From positions 95,890 through 143,114 of the forward strand of contig NZ_VUOB01000076.1 of assembly GCF_008386585.1 (NCBI RefSeq): DNA of 47,225 nucleotides, in the 5' to 3' direction. The notes beneath the pieces were generated by a model. The model worked only from the letters and a program-made list of their open reading frames with translations. It did not search any database and was not told where the DNA came from. Of this stretch, positions 17,149 to 24,372 are shown one piece after another. Every line of letters begins with the position of its first letter. Position 1 is the stretch's first letter. The DNA comes from Solihabitans fulvus (GTDB taxonomy: Bacteria; Actinomycetota; Actinomycetes; Mycobacteriales; Pseudonocardiaceae). The position numbers were made by a program, and so were the translations under genes.

Positions 17149-17967
17149 ATGTCAACCACACGGCAACTGCTGAACTCAGGCCAGGTGGCGCGGTTCGTGA
17201 CACACGGCTTCCTCCGCCTCGACGGAGTCGTGCCACCGACGATGAACGAGGAGGCGCTCGGCGTTTTCGCCGCCGGACTGCCCGCCGTGCCATACGGCAC
17301 TCCCCTGCCCGAGGCGTTCCCCCACGGCAGCTTCGCGCGCCGGCTGGTGACACTACCCGCGGTCGCCGGCGCCCTGGAAAGCCTGGTGGGCCCGGAACCC
17401 ACCGTCGACCACCACTTCGTCCACACCCGGCAGCCACACGAGGGCAGCGCCCAGGCGTTGCACGCCGACGCCGTGATCGATCTGCGATTCGACGCGTTCG
17501 ACGTGCAGCTCATGTACTACCCGCATGACGTCACCGAGGACATGGGCGGCACACTGCTGGTCCCCGGCAGCCATCTCCGCCGCACCAACGAATCCGACAC
17601 CGGCCGCTACCAGAACCTGCTCGGCCAGATCCGGCTCGCCTGTCCGGCTGGCACTGTTCTGTTGCTGCACCACGGGATCTGGCACGGCGGGCGCCGCAAC
17701 GACAGCGATGCCGTCCGCTACATGTACAAGATTCGCCTGAACCCGACCGTGCCGCAGATTCGACTCTGGCACACCACGGACCTCGACGACGCCGCCGTCC
17801 GCGAGGAACTGGCGCGGAGGTTCCCGTGGTACGAGGAGGCGGCCGGTCGACTGGAGATCCACAACCGGATCCGGGTGTGGCGGGCGCTGACCGGCGATCC
17901 CACTTTCGACGTCGACCACTGGGTCACCCGCATCACCAACCGACCCGCACAGAGGAGCCGCGCGTGA
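17149..17967 (+). CDS. PhyH-type Fe(II)/2-oxoglutarate dioxygenase
   Basis: The 272-aa phytanoyl-CoA dioxygenase-like enzyme has the iron facial triad His105 and Asp107 (LHADAVIDL) plus His179 (GIWHGG). A conserved Arg follows in VRYMYKIRLNP for 2-oxoglutarate. Members hydroxylate lipids, amino acids or natural products. MSTTRQ at ATG 17149 is the first start after the divergent promoter gap. Its stop overlaps the next gene by 4 bp. It probably modifies the product or precursor of the adenylation/TmpA cluster. Confidence 0.88.
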   Translation: MSTTRQLLNSGQVARFVTHGFLRLDGVVPPTMNEEALGVFAAGLPAVPYGTPLPEAFPHGSFARRLVTLPAVAGALESLVGPEPTVDHHFVHTRQPHEGSAQALHADAVIDLRFDAFDVQLMYYPHDVTEDMGGTLLVPGSHLRRTNESDTGRYQNLLGQIRLACPAGTVLLLHHGIWHGGRRNDSDAVRYMYKIRLNPTVPQIRLWHTTDLDDAAVREELARRFPWYEEAAGRLEIHNRIRVWRALTGDPTFDVDHWVTRITNRPAQRSRA

Positions 17968-18239
17968 CCGCCGTGAGACAACAGGTTCTCGTCCTATACC
18001 TGAACAACTCCGCCCTCGACTCGCCGGTCGTCGGCTGGGCCTGCTACGACGGCACCGGCCGGACTCGCCCCACCACCGGCGACAGCGACCAACCGCCGTA
18101 CCAAACGGGCGTGGCCGCCCTGGCGGACGGGTGGCGGCTGTTCCAGGCGGCCCAGCTCATCCCCCCGTACCCCGGGACAGAGCACGAGACGTCCTTCCTC
18201 AAACACGAGTTCTTCTTCGAGAAGCTCGTCAGCTCCTAA
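17964..18239 (+). CDS. 91-aa conserved-looking protein of unknown function
   Basis: The start is GTG overlapping the dioxygenase stop (GTGA) with GAGGAG about 7 nt upstream, so expression is coupled. The protein is polar, without signal peptide or membrane segment, and rich in aromatic residues. Its segments DSPVVGWACYDGTG, GDSDQPPYQTGVAALADGWR, IPPYPGTEHETSFLKHEF and FFEKLV look strongly constrained. I do not recognise a named family. Coupling suggests a partner or auxiliary subunit of the PhyH enzyme. Confidence 0.75.
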   Translation: MTAVRQQVLVLYLNNSALDSPVVGWACYDGTGRTRPTTGDSDQPPYQTGVAALADGWRLFQAAQLIPPYPGTEHETSFLKHEFFFEKLVSS

Positions 18240-18302
18240 CGGTCGCCGCCGGTCGGGTCGCGTTCGCCCGGGAGTCCGAGGCTTGCCGGGGTCACGCCCG
18301 AG

Positions 18303-18935
18303 TCAGCCGCGGGCTACCCGGGCGGCGGCGATCGCCACCCCGACCAGCAGCACACCGCCGCCGACCAGCCACGGCCACAGCGGTGTGTCCTGCGCCGCGC
18401 CGGAGGGCGGCACGGCGGTCGCCTTGGCCGGTGACGCGTTGGCGGTGAGCGCGGGGCGCGGCGCGCCGGTGCCGGCTGTGGTCAGGGTGAAGGTCACGCC
18501 GCCGGAGACCGGATGCCCGTCGGCGGACACGATCCGGTACGCCACCTGGTACGGCCCGGCCGGTCCGAGTGGCGCAATCGGGGCGGTCACCGAGTTGCCG
18601 TCGACGGTGGGCCGGTCACTCTCCCAGTGGTCGCCGCCAGGGCTGGTGACGGTCAGCTCGGCGTAGTGCGGATCCACCGGCTGGTCGAAGTCCAACCGCA
18701 CCCGCGCCGGCCCCTGCTGGAGCACGCTGCCGGCTGCCGGGGAGCTGTCGACCAGGACGTTGTGCGCACCGGCCGGGCTCGGGGCGGCCAGCAGCAGGGT
18801 CCCGGCCACCCCGAGCCCGGCCAGCGCGCGGGCGACCAGCCCGACTACCTGGCGGGCGGCCGTCCCGCGATGGGCGAGCCCAGGCCCAGCGATGCCGTGA
18901 TCGGACGTCGGGGTCGGGAGCGCGGCGCGGATCAT
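18303..18935 (-). CDS. CopC-domain copper-binding protein with C-terminal membrane anchor
   Basis: The 210-aa protein has a long signal region (about 1-57), a CopC beta-sandwich (about 58-155) starting at His in AHNVLVDSSPAAG, with DGHPVSGGVTF near its end, a linker, and one membrane helix (about 180-202). CopC domains bind Cu(II) outside the membrane, usually through the mature N-terminal His. The ATG overlaps the YcnI-like gene stop by 4 bp (ATGA), so the two form an operon. It probably passes copper to CopD-like or cupredoxin partners encoded across the divergent gap. Confidence 0.85.
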   Translation of the reverse strand: MIRAALPTPTSDHGIAGPGLAHRGTAARQVVGLVARALAGLGVAGTLLLAAPSPAGAHNVLVDSSPAAGSVLQQGPARVRLDFDQPVDPHYAELTVTSPGGDHWESDRPTVDGNSVTAPIAPLGPAGPYQVAYRIVSADGHPVSGGVTFTLTTAGTGAPRPALTANASPAKATAVPPSGAAQDTPLWPWLVGGGVLLVGVAIAAARVARG

Positions 18936-19627
18936 GACCGGCCGGCCCGGCGGCTGCGCAGCACGGCGCCAATCCCGAGGCCGACCCCGGCCGCACCCAG
19001 CAGCAGCGCGGCGCCGGACAGCCAGAGCGAGGTGCGGTCGGTGCCGGCGAGCGCGGCGGCGGTGTGCCCGGCGGTCGCGGTGTCGGCGGTCCTGTCCAGC
19101 AGCGTGACGGCAGGCGCGGGGTGCTCCGGCTCCGGGCCGCCCTTGGCCGGCGGCTGGTCCCAGTGCACGGTGCTGCCGTCGTCGTAGGTCTGCACTGCCG
19201 GGAACAGCAACTGGTCGGCGTCGGTTGGCAGCGGGCCGACGGACATCTCGAACTCGGTGAACTCGCCGGGTGCTATCCGGGTGCCAGGCTGCGCCTGCCA
19301 GGTCACGGTGGCGACCCGCTCGGTGATCGTGCGACCGTCGTCGTCGCTGACCGGCTGGACCAGCGACTCCTTGGCGGCGGTGCCGGCCCAGCCGAGCGCC
19401 GGGCGCAACGCCACCGAAGCGAGCGGGTGGTCGGCCGGCAGTGTGACGGTCAGGCCCACGGTGCCGGCGGTGGCGGACTCGGTGGGCACCCGGAAGGCGA
19501 TCTTCGCGTAGCCGCCCTTGGTTGCGGTGCCGGGCTGAGCGGTCACGTGGGCGTCGGCAACACCCACACCGCACCACAGGACGGCCGCGGTGGCGACGGT
19601 GCGGACGCAGATCGAGCGTATGCGCAT
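18932..19627 (-). CDS. YcnI-like (DUF1775) copper-binding protein
   Basis: The 231-aa protein has a signal peptide (1-26) leaving His27 (AHVTAQPG) at the mature N-terminus. The YcnI domain follows (about 27-165), then a linker and a membrane helix (about 200-222). YcnI domains bind Cu(II) with the N-terminal His in a brace-like site and are linked to copper homeostasis together with CopC/CopD (YcnJ). Here the neighbours are exactly those. It is the first gene of the minus-strand copper pair. Confidence 0.88.
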   Translation of the reverse strand: MRIRSICVRTVATAAVLWCGVGVADAHVTAQPGTATKGGYAKIAFRVPTESATAGTVGLTVTLPADHPLASVALRPALGWAGTAAKESLVQPVSDDDGRTITERVATVTWQAQPGTRIAPGEFTEFEMSVGPLPTDADQLLFPAVQTYDDGSTVHWDQPPAKGGPEPEHPAPAVTLLDRTADTATAGHTAAALAGTDRTSLWLSGAALLLGAAGVGLGIGAVLRSRRAGRS

Positions 19628-20034
19628 GAACTCTCCTGCTCGTGCGGTTGGGGATCTGACGCGAGCGATGATGCCGAGAAATCAACCAGGACAGTGTTTC
19701 CGACGCATTGCACGGCATTACCGCAGCGTTAGCGCGTCCGCACGACAAAGGCTTCACAATGGCATTCCGAGACGCGTAAGAACGCTTAACGAGCCACCGC
19801 ACGATTGGTTCCGGGTTACTCGCAGGCAACACCCAATCGGACTATTCTTCCAATAAATAAGCTGTTCAGATCGATTCAGTTGGCCGCTCTCCAAGTTCTC
19901 ACCGAAGGGCGCTGGACGCGGTGAGGACCAGTTCACCGTTGGGTCACGGTGCGACCTCGTTCGGCAATGTCGCACTGCTTGAGTCATTTCCACGAAAGTG
20001 CCCGGCGAACATGAATTCGGGGAGATGTTCACGC
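19628..20034. other. Divergent promoter region of the copper locus
   Basis: About 400 bp without a gene separate YcnI-like from the Pro-rich protein gene. It is clearly AT-richer than the flanks, notably at 19835-19865. It includes an imperfect palindrome GTAAGAACGCTTAAC near 19780. No known copper-repressor box could be assigned with confidence. Confidence 0.5.
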
Positions 20035-20814
20035 ATGAAGGTGCAGCGGGAGCACGCGGTCGCGGCCGGTCTGGCGGCGACAGTTGTGGTCGTCGTCGGT
20101 TTCGCATCCGGAATCGGGATGGTGAACCCGACCGGTGGCGCGAGCCAGTCCGGAACCACCCCGGGACAGCCGCCGCGCGCGGCGCAGCCGACGGCGCCGA
20201 CCATCGCGCCCGGCCAGCAGCCGCCGGTCCGGCCCAACGTCGTGGTCGAGCCGCCGACCCGCCAGGTGGCGCAGCCCGCGCCGCCGCCGGTGCTGACAGC
20301 CACCTACCCGGTGCCCGGCGGCGCCCCGACCGGCACCGGTCCCACCAACGCCGTCCCACCGAGCCCGACCACCGGAACCACCCCGCCCACCGGCGCCCCG
20401 ACCGGGACGCCGCCGCCACCCCCGTCCTGCGACCCCGGCGTGCTCGGATCGCTGCTGCACCAGGTCGGCGCGCTCACCGGCACACTGCCGGTGCTCGGCG
20501 ACGTCACCTCGCTCGGTGGCGCGACCGCCGGACTTGGCGTCCTCGGCGACGTGCCCGGCCTGGCCGGACACACCGGCAGCCTGCCGCTCGCCGGCGACCT
20601 TGGCGGCCTGACCAGCCTGCTGTCCGGGCTGACCGGCGGGTTGCCACTGGTCGGCGGCCTGCTCGGCGGCACCGCCGGCCCCGGTGCGGTCGGCGGGGTG
20701 GCGAGCCTGCCGGCCGGCTTGCTGACCAGCCTGCTCGGCCAGCACTGCGGGCTGGTGGTCGATCCGCGCTCCGGACAGGCCACCGCGCTGTTGCACCCAG
20801 GGGTCGGGTCGTGA
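20035..20814 (+). CDS. Secreted Pro/Thr- and Gly/Leu-rich protein
   Basis: The 259-aa protein has an N-terminal hydrophobic segment (about 10-28), a long Pro/Thr/Gly linker (about 30-135), and a C-terminal region (about 137-258) with repeated LGDV/LTGLP-like leucine-glycine units bounded by two Cys. No enzyme family is recognised; the C-terminal part resembles low-complexity cell-envelope proteins. ATG 20035 follows GGGGAG. Its stop overlaps the CopD-like gene start (GTGA), which ties it to the copper operon. Confidence 0.7.
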   Translation: MKVQREHAVAAGLAATVVVVVGFASGIGMVNPTGGASQSGTTPGQPPRAAQPTAPTIAPGQQPPVRPNVVVEPPTRQVAQPAPPPVLTATYPVPGGAPTGTGPTNAVPPSPTTGTTPPTGAPTGTPPPPPSCDPGVLGSLLHQVGALTGTLPVLGDVTSLGGATAGLGVLGDVPGLAGHTGSLPLAGDLGGLTSLLSGLTGGLPLVGGLLGGTAGPGAVGGVASLPAGLLTSLLGQHCGLVVDPRSGQATALLHPGVGS

Positions 20815-21767
20815 CCGTCCACACGGGACTGCTCGCCACCGCAGCCGGGAACGCCGCCGGCGACGCCGCGCACTCCTGCTACGTGCTCGCCCGCGTGGTC
20901 GACTACCTCGGTGGCGCGCTGTTCTGGGGCGGCCTGTTCTTCGTGGCCGTGCTGTGGCCGGCCGGCGCGGCGGAACGCGGCGCGCGGCGACTTGTCGTCC
21001 TCGGCTGGGTGCTCGGCCTGCTCGGCACCGTCGCGGGCCTCGGCCTCGAGGGCGCGTGGGTGCTCCAACGCCCGCCCGCCGACGCGTTCCGGTTCGACGT
21101 GCTGTCCGAGGTGGTCGGCCTCGACTTCGGCCGGGTCTGGGTGGCCCGCGCGCTGCTGTGGGTCCTGGCCGGGGTGGTGTTGGTGGACCTGTCCCGCCGG
21201 GGGGAGGCCGCCGCCAGGTCCTGGGCGTGGCGGGTCGGGGCCGGCGCGGTCGGCCTCGGACTCCTGCGCACCAACGGCCTCACCGGGCACTCCCGCGACC
21301 TGCCGCAGCCTGCGCTGATGCAGGTGGTGGTGCTGGTGCACCTGATCGCGGTGTCGCTGTGGGTGGGCGGGCTGGCGATGCTGCTGTTCGGCGTGCTGCC
21401 CGGCCGCCGGCCGGACGTGCTGGCCCTGGTAGTGCCTCGGTACTCGAAGCTCGCGCTCGGCTCGGTCGCCGCGATCGTGCTGGCCGGCCTGGTGCTGGCG
21501 TGGCGGCTGCTCGGCTCGCTGTCCGCGTTGACCGACACCGGCTACGGGCACCTGCTGCTGATCAAGCTCGGGGTGCTGGCCGTCGCGCTGGTCGGCGGCC
21601 TCGGCAGCAAGCGGTGGGTGGACCGCCGGTTGGACTTCGCGGTCGCGTTGCGCGGTGACGCCACCACCGTCCGCCCCTTCGTCTACTCGGTCGCCGCCGA
21701 GACCGTGCTGGTCACGGTCGTGCTCGCGGTCGCCGGGTTTCTCGTCACGGCCAGCCCTGGCCGATGA
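20811..21767 (+). CDS. CopD-like copper membrane protein
   Basis: The 318-aa integral membrane protein has about eight predicted helices. The CopD signature region is QVVVLVHLIAVSLWVGGLA, followed by RYSKLALGSVAAIVLAGLV. CopD proteins work with CopC to move copper across the membrane. Here CopC and CopD are separate genes on opposite strands rather than fused as in YcnJ. The start overlaps the preceding stop, and its stop lies within the next gene's reading frame region, so the unit is one operon. Confidence 0.88.
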   Translation: MTVHTGLLATAAGNAAGDAAHSCYVLARVVDYLGGALFWGGLFFVAVLWPAGAAERGARRLVVLGWVLGLLGTVAGLGLEGAWVLQRPPADAFRFDVLSEVVGLDFGRVWVARALLWVLAGVVLVDLSRRGEAAARSWAWRVGAGAVGLGLLRTNGLTGHSRDLPQPALMQVVVLVHLIAVSLWVGGLAMLLFGVLPGRRPDVLALVVPRYSKLALGSVAAIVLAGLVLAWRLLGSLSALTDTGYGHLLLIKLGVLAVALVGGLGSKRWVDRRLDFAVALRGDATTVRPFVYSVAAETVLVTVVLAVAGFLVTASPGR

Positions 21768-21790
21768 CCGCAGTACGAGAGGAGTCTGTT

Positions 21791-22810
21791 GTGGACACGA
21801 ACACAGGGCCGGTCGAAACCGAACGGCCGCAGGTCGGGCAACCCCGACGGTCCGCCCGGCTGGCCGTCGCGGTGGCCGCGCTCGGCATCGCGGGCGCGAT
21901 GCTCGCGCTGAACGCGGCCGGCGGGCAGAGCGCTGCCCCGGCGCCGCAGGCGACGCCGAAGGTCGGTCTCGCGGCGCAACAACTGAACGGGCTCGGCCTG
22001 CCGGCGGGGATCATCCCGGCCGGCGTGCAGGCCGTCCCGGCGGCGGCCCCGGTCGGAGCGGCGCCGAACGCCGCGGCCCCGAACGCCCAGGCGCAGCCGC
22101 AAGCCGCGCCAGCCGCGTCAGCCGCGTCAGGGAGCACGGTCCGCGTCGAGATCATGAACTACCAGTACAGCCCTGCATCGCCGACCGTGGACGTCGGCGA
22201 CACCGTGGTGTGGACCAATCACGACTCGGCGCCGCACACCGTCACGATCGACAGCGGGCCGGACAAGTTCAGCTCGCCCAACATCGCGCAGGGTCAGTCG
22301 TTCAGCTACACCTTCACCAAGGCCGGCAGCTACACGTACTACTGCGCGGTGCACCCGGACATGAAGGCGGCCCTGACGGTGACCGGCGGCGGCACCACTC
22401 CGCCGACCAGCACCACCACGGCCCCGCCGACCTCCGGAGGCACCACGCCGCCCCCGCCGCCCGTCGGTGACTGTGTCGCCAAGGCGGAGCTGGCCACGCT
22501 GTGGCAGCACCTCCAGGCCGCGCACCTGGAGGAGCCGCTGACCCAGCAGGTCGGCGACATTCTGAACCTGGGCCAGTACGTGTCGTCGCACCTGGTGCTG
22601 GTCGAGCACCTGCTCACCCCGTTGGTCAACGGCGGCGGCATAGTGCAGCAGCCGCTGCTGACGTTCTGGCAGCACCTCCAGGCCGCGCACCTGGACGAGC
22701 CGCTGACCCAGCAGATCGGCGACATCCTCAACCCGACCCAGTACGTGTCGTCGCACCTCGTGCTGGTCGAGCACATGCTGGAGCCGGTGGTGAACCAGCT
22801 CACCTGCTGA
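21791..22810 (+). CDS. Cupredoxin with duplicated C-terminal module
   Basis: The 339-aa protein has an N-terminal membrane segment (about 24-40), an Ala/Pro linker, and a type-1 copper cupredoxin domain (about 118-200). Ligands are His in SAPHTV and Cys, His and Met in YYCAVHPDM. A Thr/Pro linker follows, then two copies of a module (WQHLQAAHL..EPLTQQ.GDIL, then YVSSHLVLVEH) spaced 55 residues apart. The function of the repeat is unknown. GTG 21791 is preferred because GAGAGGAG lies 6 nt upstream; ATG 21764, overlapping the CopD stop, is the alternative. Confidence 0.82.
   Translation: MDTNTGPVETERPQVGQPRRSARLAVAVAALGIAGAMLALNAAGGQSAAPAPQATPKVGLAAQQLNGLGLPAGIIPAGVQAVPAAAPVGAAPNAAAPNAQAQPQAAPAASAASGSTVRVEIMNYQYSPASPTVDVGDTVVWTNHDSAPHTVTIDSGPDKFSSPNIAQGQSFSYTFTKAGSYTYYCAVHPDMKAALTVTGGGTTPPTSTTTAPPTSGGTTPPPPPVGDCVAKAELATLWQHLQAAHLEEPLTQQVGDILNLGQYVSSHLVLVEHLLTPLVNGGGIVQQPLLTFWQHLQAAHLDEPLTQQIGDILNPTQYVSSHLVLVEHMLEPVVNQLTC
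22499..22790 (+). repeat. In-frame 165-bp duplication
   Basis: Two highly similar stretches start at about 22502 and 22667, period 165 nt (55 codons). Each encodes the WQHLQAAHL module of the cupredoxin protein. Similarity is strong at the DNA level, suggesting a recent or concerted duplication. Confidence 0.8.
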
Positions 22811-22824
22811 ATGAGTCCGCCAGG

Positions 22825-22855
22825 TCGGGCCGGTGTCCTGGGGACACCGGCCCGA
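22825..22855. terminator. Hairpin between cupredoxin and YceI-like genes
   Basis: A perfect 14-bp stem (22825-22838 with 22842-22855) and a 3-nt loop lie 14 bp after the cupredoxin stop. There is no T-tract, so it may be a partial terminator or RNA-stability element inside the operon. Confidence 0.6.
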
Positions 22856-22876
22856 CCCCGTCTCCCTGGAGCCGCC

Positions 22877-23470
22877 ATGTCGTCCCTGTCCCCCACCGAG
22901 AACGCGACCGAGACCGCCGCCGCTCGGCCCGGCCAGGCAGCGGCCGAGTTGCCGCAGGTGCGGCCGGGCCTGCCACCGCCGGGGACCTACCGGCTGCGGC
23001 TGGACCGGTGCGCGCTTGAGGTGCGCACCGGCCCGCTCGCCGCGCGCTTCACCCCCGCGTCCGGCGAGCTGCACGTGCCCGACGGCCCGGACGCGCCGGT
23101 CGAACTTGCCCTGACCGTGCGCAGCCGCCCCACCCGAGTGAGCCGCCCGCTGACCCGCCGCGCGCTGGCCGGTCCGCTGGCGCTGGCCGCCGACCGCCAC
23201 CCCGAGATCCGGTTCACCGCCGAGGTGCACCCCGCAGGGCCCGGCGCGCTCCGGCTGGTCGGCGAGGTGACCGTCCGCGAGTTGACCGTCGCGCTGCCGG
23301 CGACCGCACGGGTGGTGCGGGTGGACACCGAAGCCGTTGTGTTGTCCTGCCGGGGTCGGGTGGACCGGCACACCGTGCACGGCCGGCATCCGCGCCGGCT
23401 GTCAGTGCTGGCCGCGGCACTCGTCCGGCGCAGGCTCACGGTCGAACTGGCCGGGGACTTCACCCGATGA
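22877..23470 (+). CDS. YceI-like domain protein
   Basis: The 197-aa protein opens with a polar Ala/Glu-rich stretch (1-40). A beta-rich domain follows with YceI-like pattern (PPPGTYRLRLDRCALEV, then FTPASGELHVPDG, and paired strands to the end). YceI-type lipocalin-like proteins bind polyisoprenoid or amphiphilic ligands. No signal peptide is evident, so it may be cytoplasmic. ATG 22877 follows TGGAG by 6 nt. Its stop overlaps the next gene by 4 bp. Why it lies in a copper operon is unclear. Confidence 0.65.
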   Translation: MSSLSPTENATETAAARPGQAAAELPQVRPGLPPPGTYRLRLDRCALEVRTGPLAARFTPASGELHVPDGPDAPVELALTVRSRPTRVSRPLTRRALAGPLALAADRHPEIRFTAEVHPAGPGALRLVGEVTVRELTVALPATARVVRVDTEAVVLSCRGRVDRHTVHGRHPRRLSVLAAALVRRRLTVELAGDFTR

Positions 23471-24162
23471 CCCGCCGCCGCTCCCGGGTCGCCCGCTGGG
23501 TCAACGCGTTCGCCGCGGCCTGGCTGGTCGCGCTGGTCGCGCCTGGCTCCGCACACGCCGAGACGCACCAGATCGCGATCGTCGGGCACGCGTTCTCGCC
23601 GGTCAGCATGACCGTCCACGTTGGCGACACGATCACCTGGACGAACTCCGACCAGGCCCCGCACGACGCGACCACGACCAGCGCACCTGCGTCGTTCCGT
23701 TCGCCGACGCTGACCACCGGGCAGTCCTGGAGCTACCAGGTGACCACCCCCGGCGACTACGCCTACTTCTGCTCCATCCACCCGGACATGCGCGCACAGC
23801 TCACCGTGCTGCCCGCCGACCCGCCGCCGGCGCAGCAGCAGCCGGCCCCGGCGCAACCCGCCCCCGCGCAGCCGGCCCCCGCGCAGCCGATCCCCACGCA
23901 ACCGGCCAAGCAACCCGATCCCGGCACCCAGCCCGGCCAGCACCAGCCCACCGAGGCCGAGCAACCCGCCGTCCCGGTCCAGCAGCCGGCCGCCAGCGCC
24001 GCCGCGCCGACCGCGCCGTCCAGCACCAGCGCCGGAACCGCCGTCGCGGCGGCGGCCTCGGCCGACCCGAAGGTGAACCCCATGCTGCTGGTGGCCGCGC
24101 TGGTCGCCGGCGTCACCGTGCTCTGCCTGCTGCTCCTTGGCAGCCGCCCCAACCAGACCTAG
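23467..24162 (+). CDS. Membrane-anchored cupredoxin
   Basis: The 231-aa protein has a signal peptide (about 1-34) and a cupredoxin domain (about 35-118). Copper ligands are His in QAPHDA and Cys, His and Met in YFCSIHPDM. A Pro/Ala/Gln linker with PAPAQ repeats follows, then a C-terminal membrane helix (about 205-225). It starts with ATG overlapping the YceI-like stop. It is a likely electron or copper carrier at the outer face of the membrane. A degraded NACHT gene begins immediately after its stop. Confidence 0.85.
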   Translation: MTRRRSRVARWVNAFAAAWLVALVAPGSAHAETHQIAIVGHAFSPVSMTVHVGDTITWTNSDQAPHDATTTSAPASFRSPTLTTGQSWSYQVTTPGDYAYFCSIHPDMRAQLTVLPADPPPAQQQPAPAQPAPAQPAPAQPIPTQPAKQPDPGTQPGQHQPTEAEQPAVPVQQPAASAAAPTAPSSTSAGTAVAAAASADPKVNPMLLVAALVAGVTVLCLLLLGSRPNQT

Positions 24163-24163
24163 T

Positions 24164-24372
24164 CGTCCCGAGCTCGCGGACCACCCGGTGAATGTCGACG
24201 GTGACCTGTCCGGCAACGCGGGCGATCTGGCCGACTTCGTCCGGACGATGCGCCGCCTCCGCCGCCGGAGAGTGATCATTCTCGTGAAGCTGGCAGCGGA
24301 AAGACCTCGTTCGCGATTCTGCTCCTGCTCCATCTTCTTGATTCGGCCGGTCGCGACGAGCCCGTACCGCTC
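24164..24372 (+). pseudogene. 5' remnant of NACHT ATPase, out of frame with the rest
   Basis: In one frame this stretch reads ELADHPVNVDGDLSGNAG then DLADFVRTMRRL and RRRVIIL, the sequence that normally precedes a NACHT Walker A. At about 24283 the frame breaks. Another frame continues EAGSGKTSFAILLLLHLLD straight into the downstream gene. One missing G (CTCGTGAA instead of CTCGGTGAA) would restore GEAGSGKTSF. No N-terminal domain or start codon for the full protein exists, since the cupredoxin stop is directly upstream. Confidence 0.7.

Noticed and set aside
23827..23925. PAPAQ codon repeats considered as a CRISPR-like or tandem DNA array
   Set aside because: The repeats are in frame and encode a Pro/Ala/Gln linker; there are no unique spacers of constant length.
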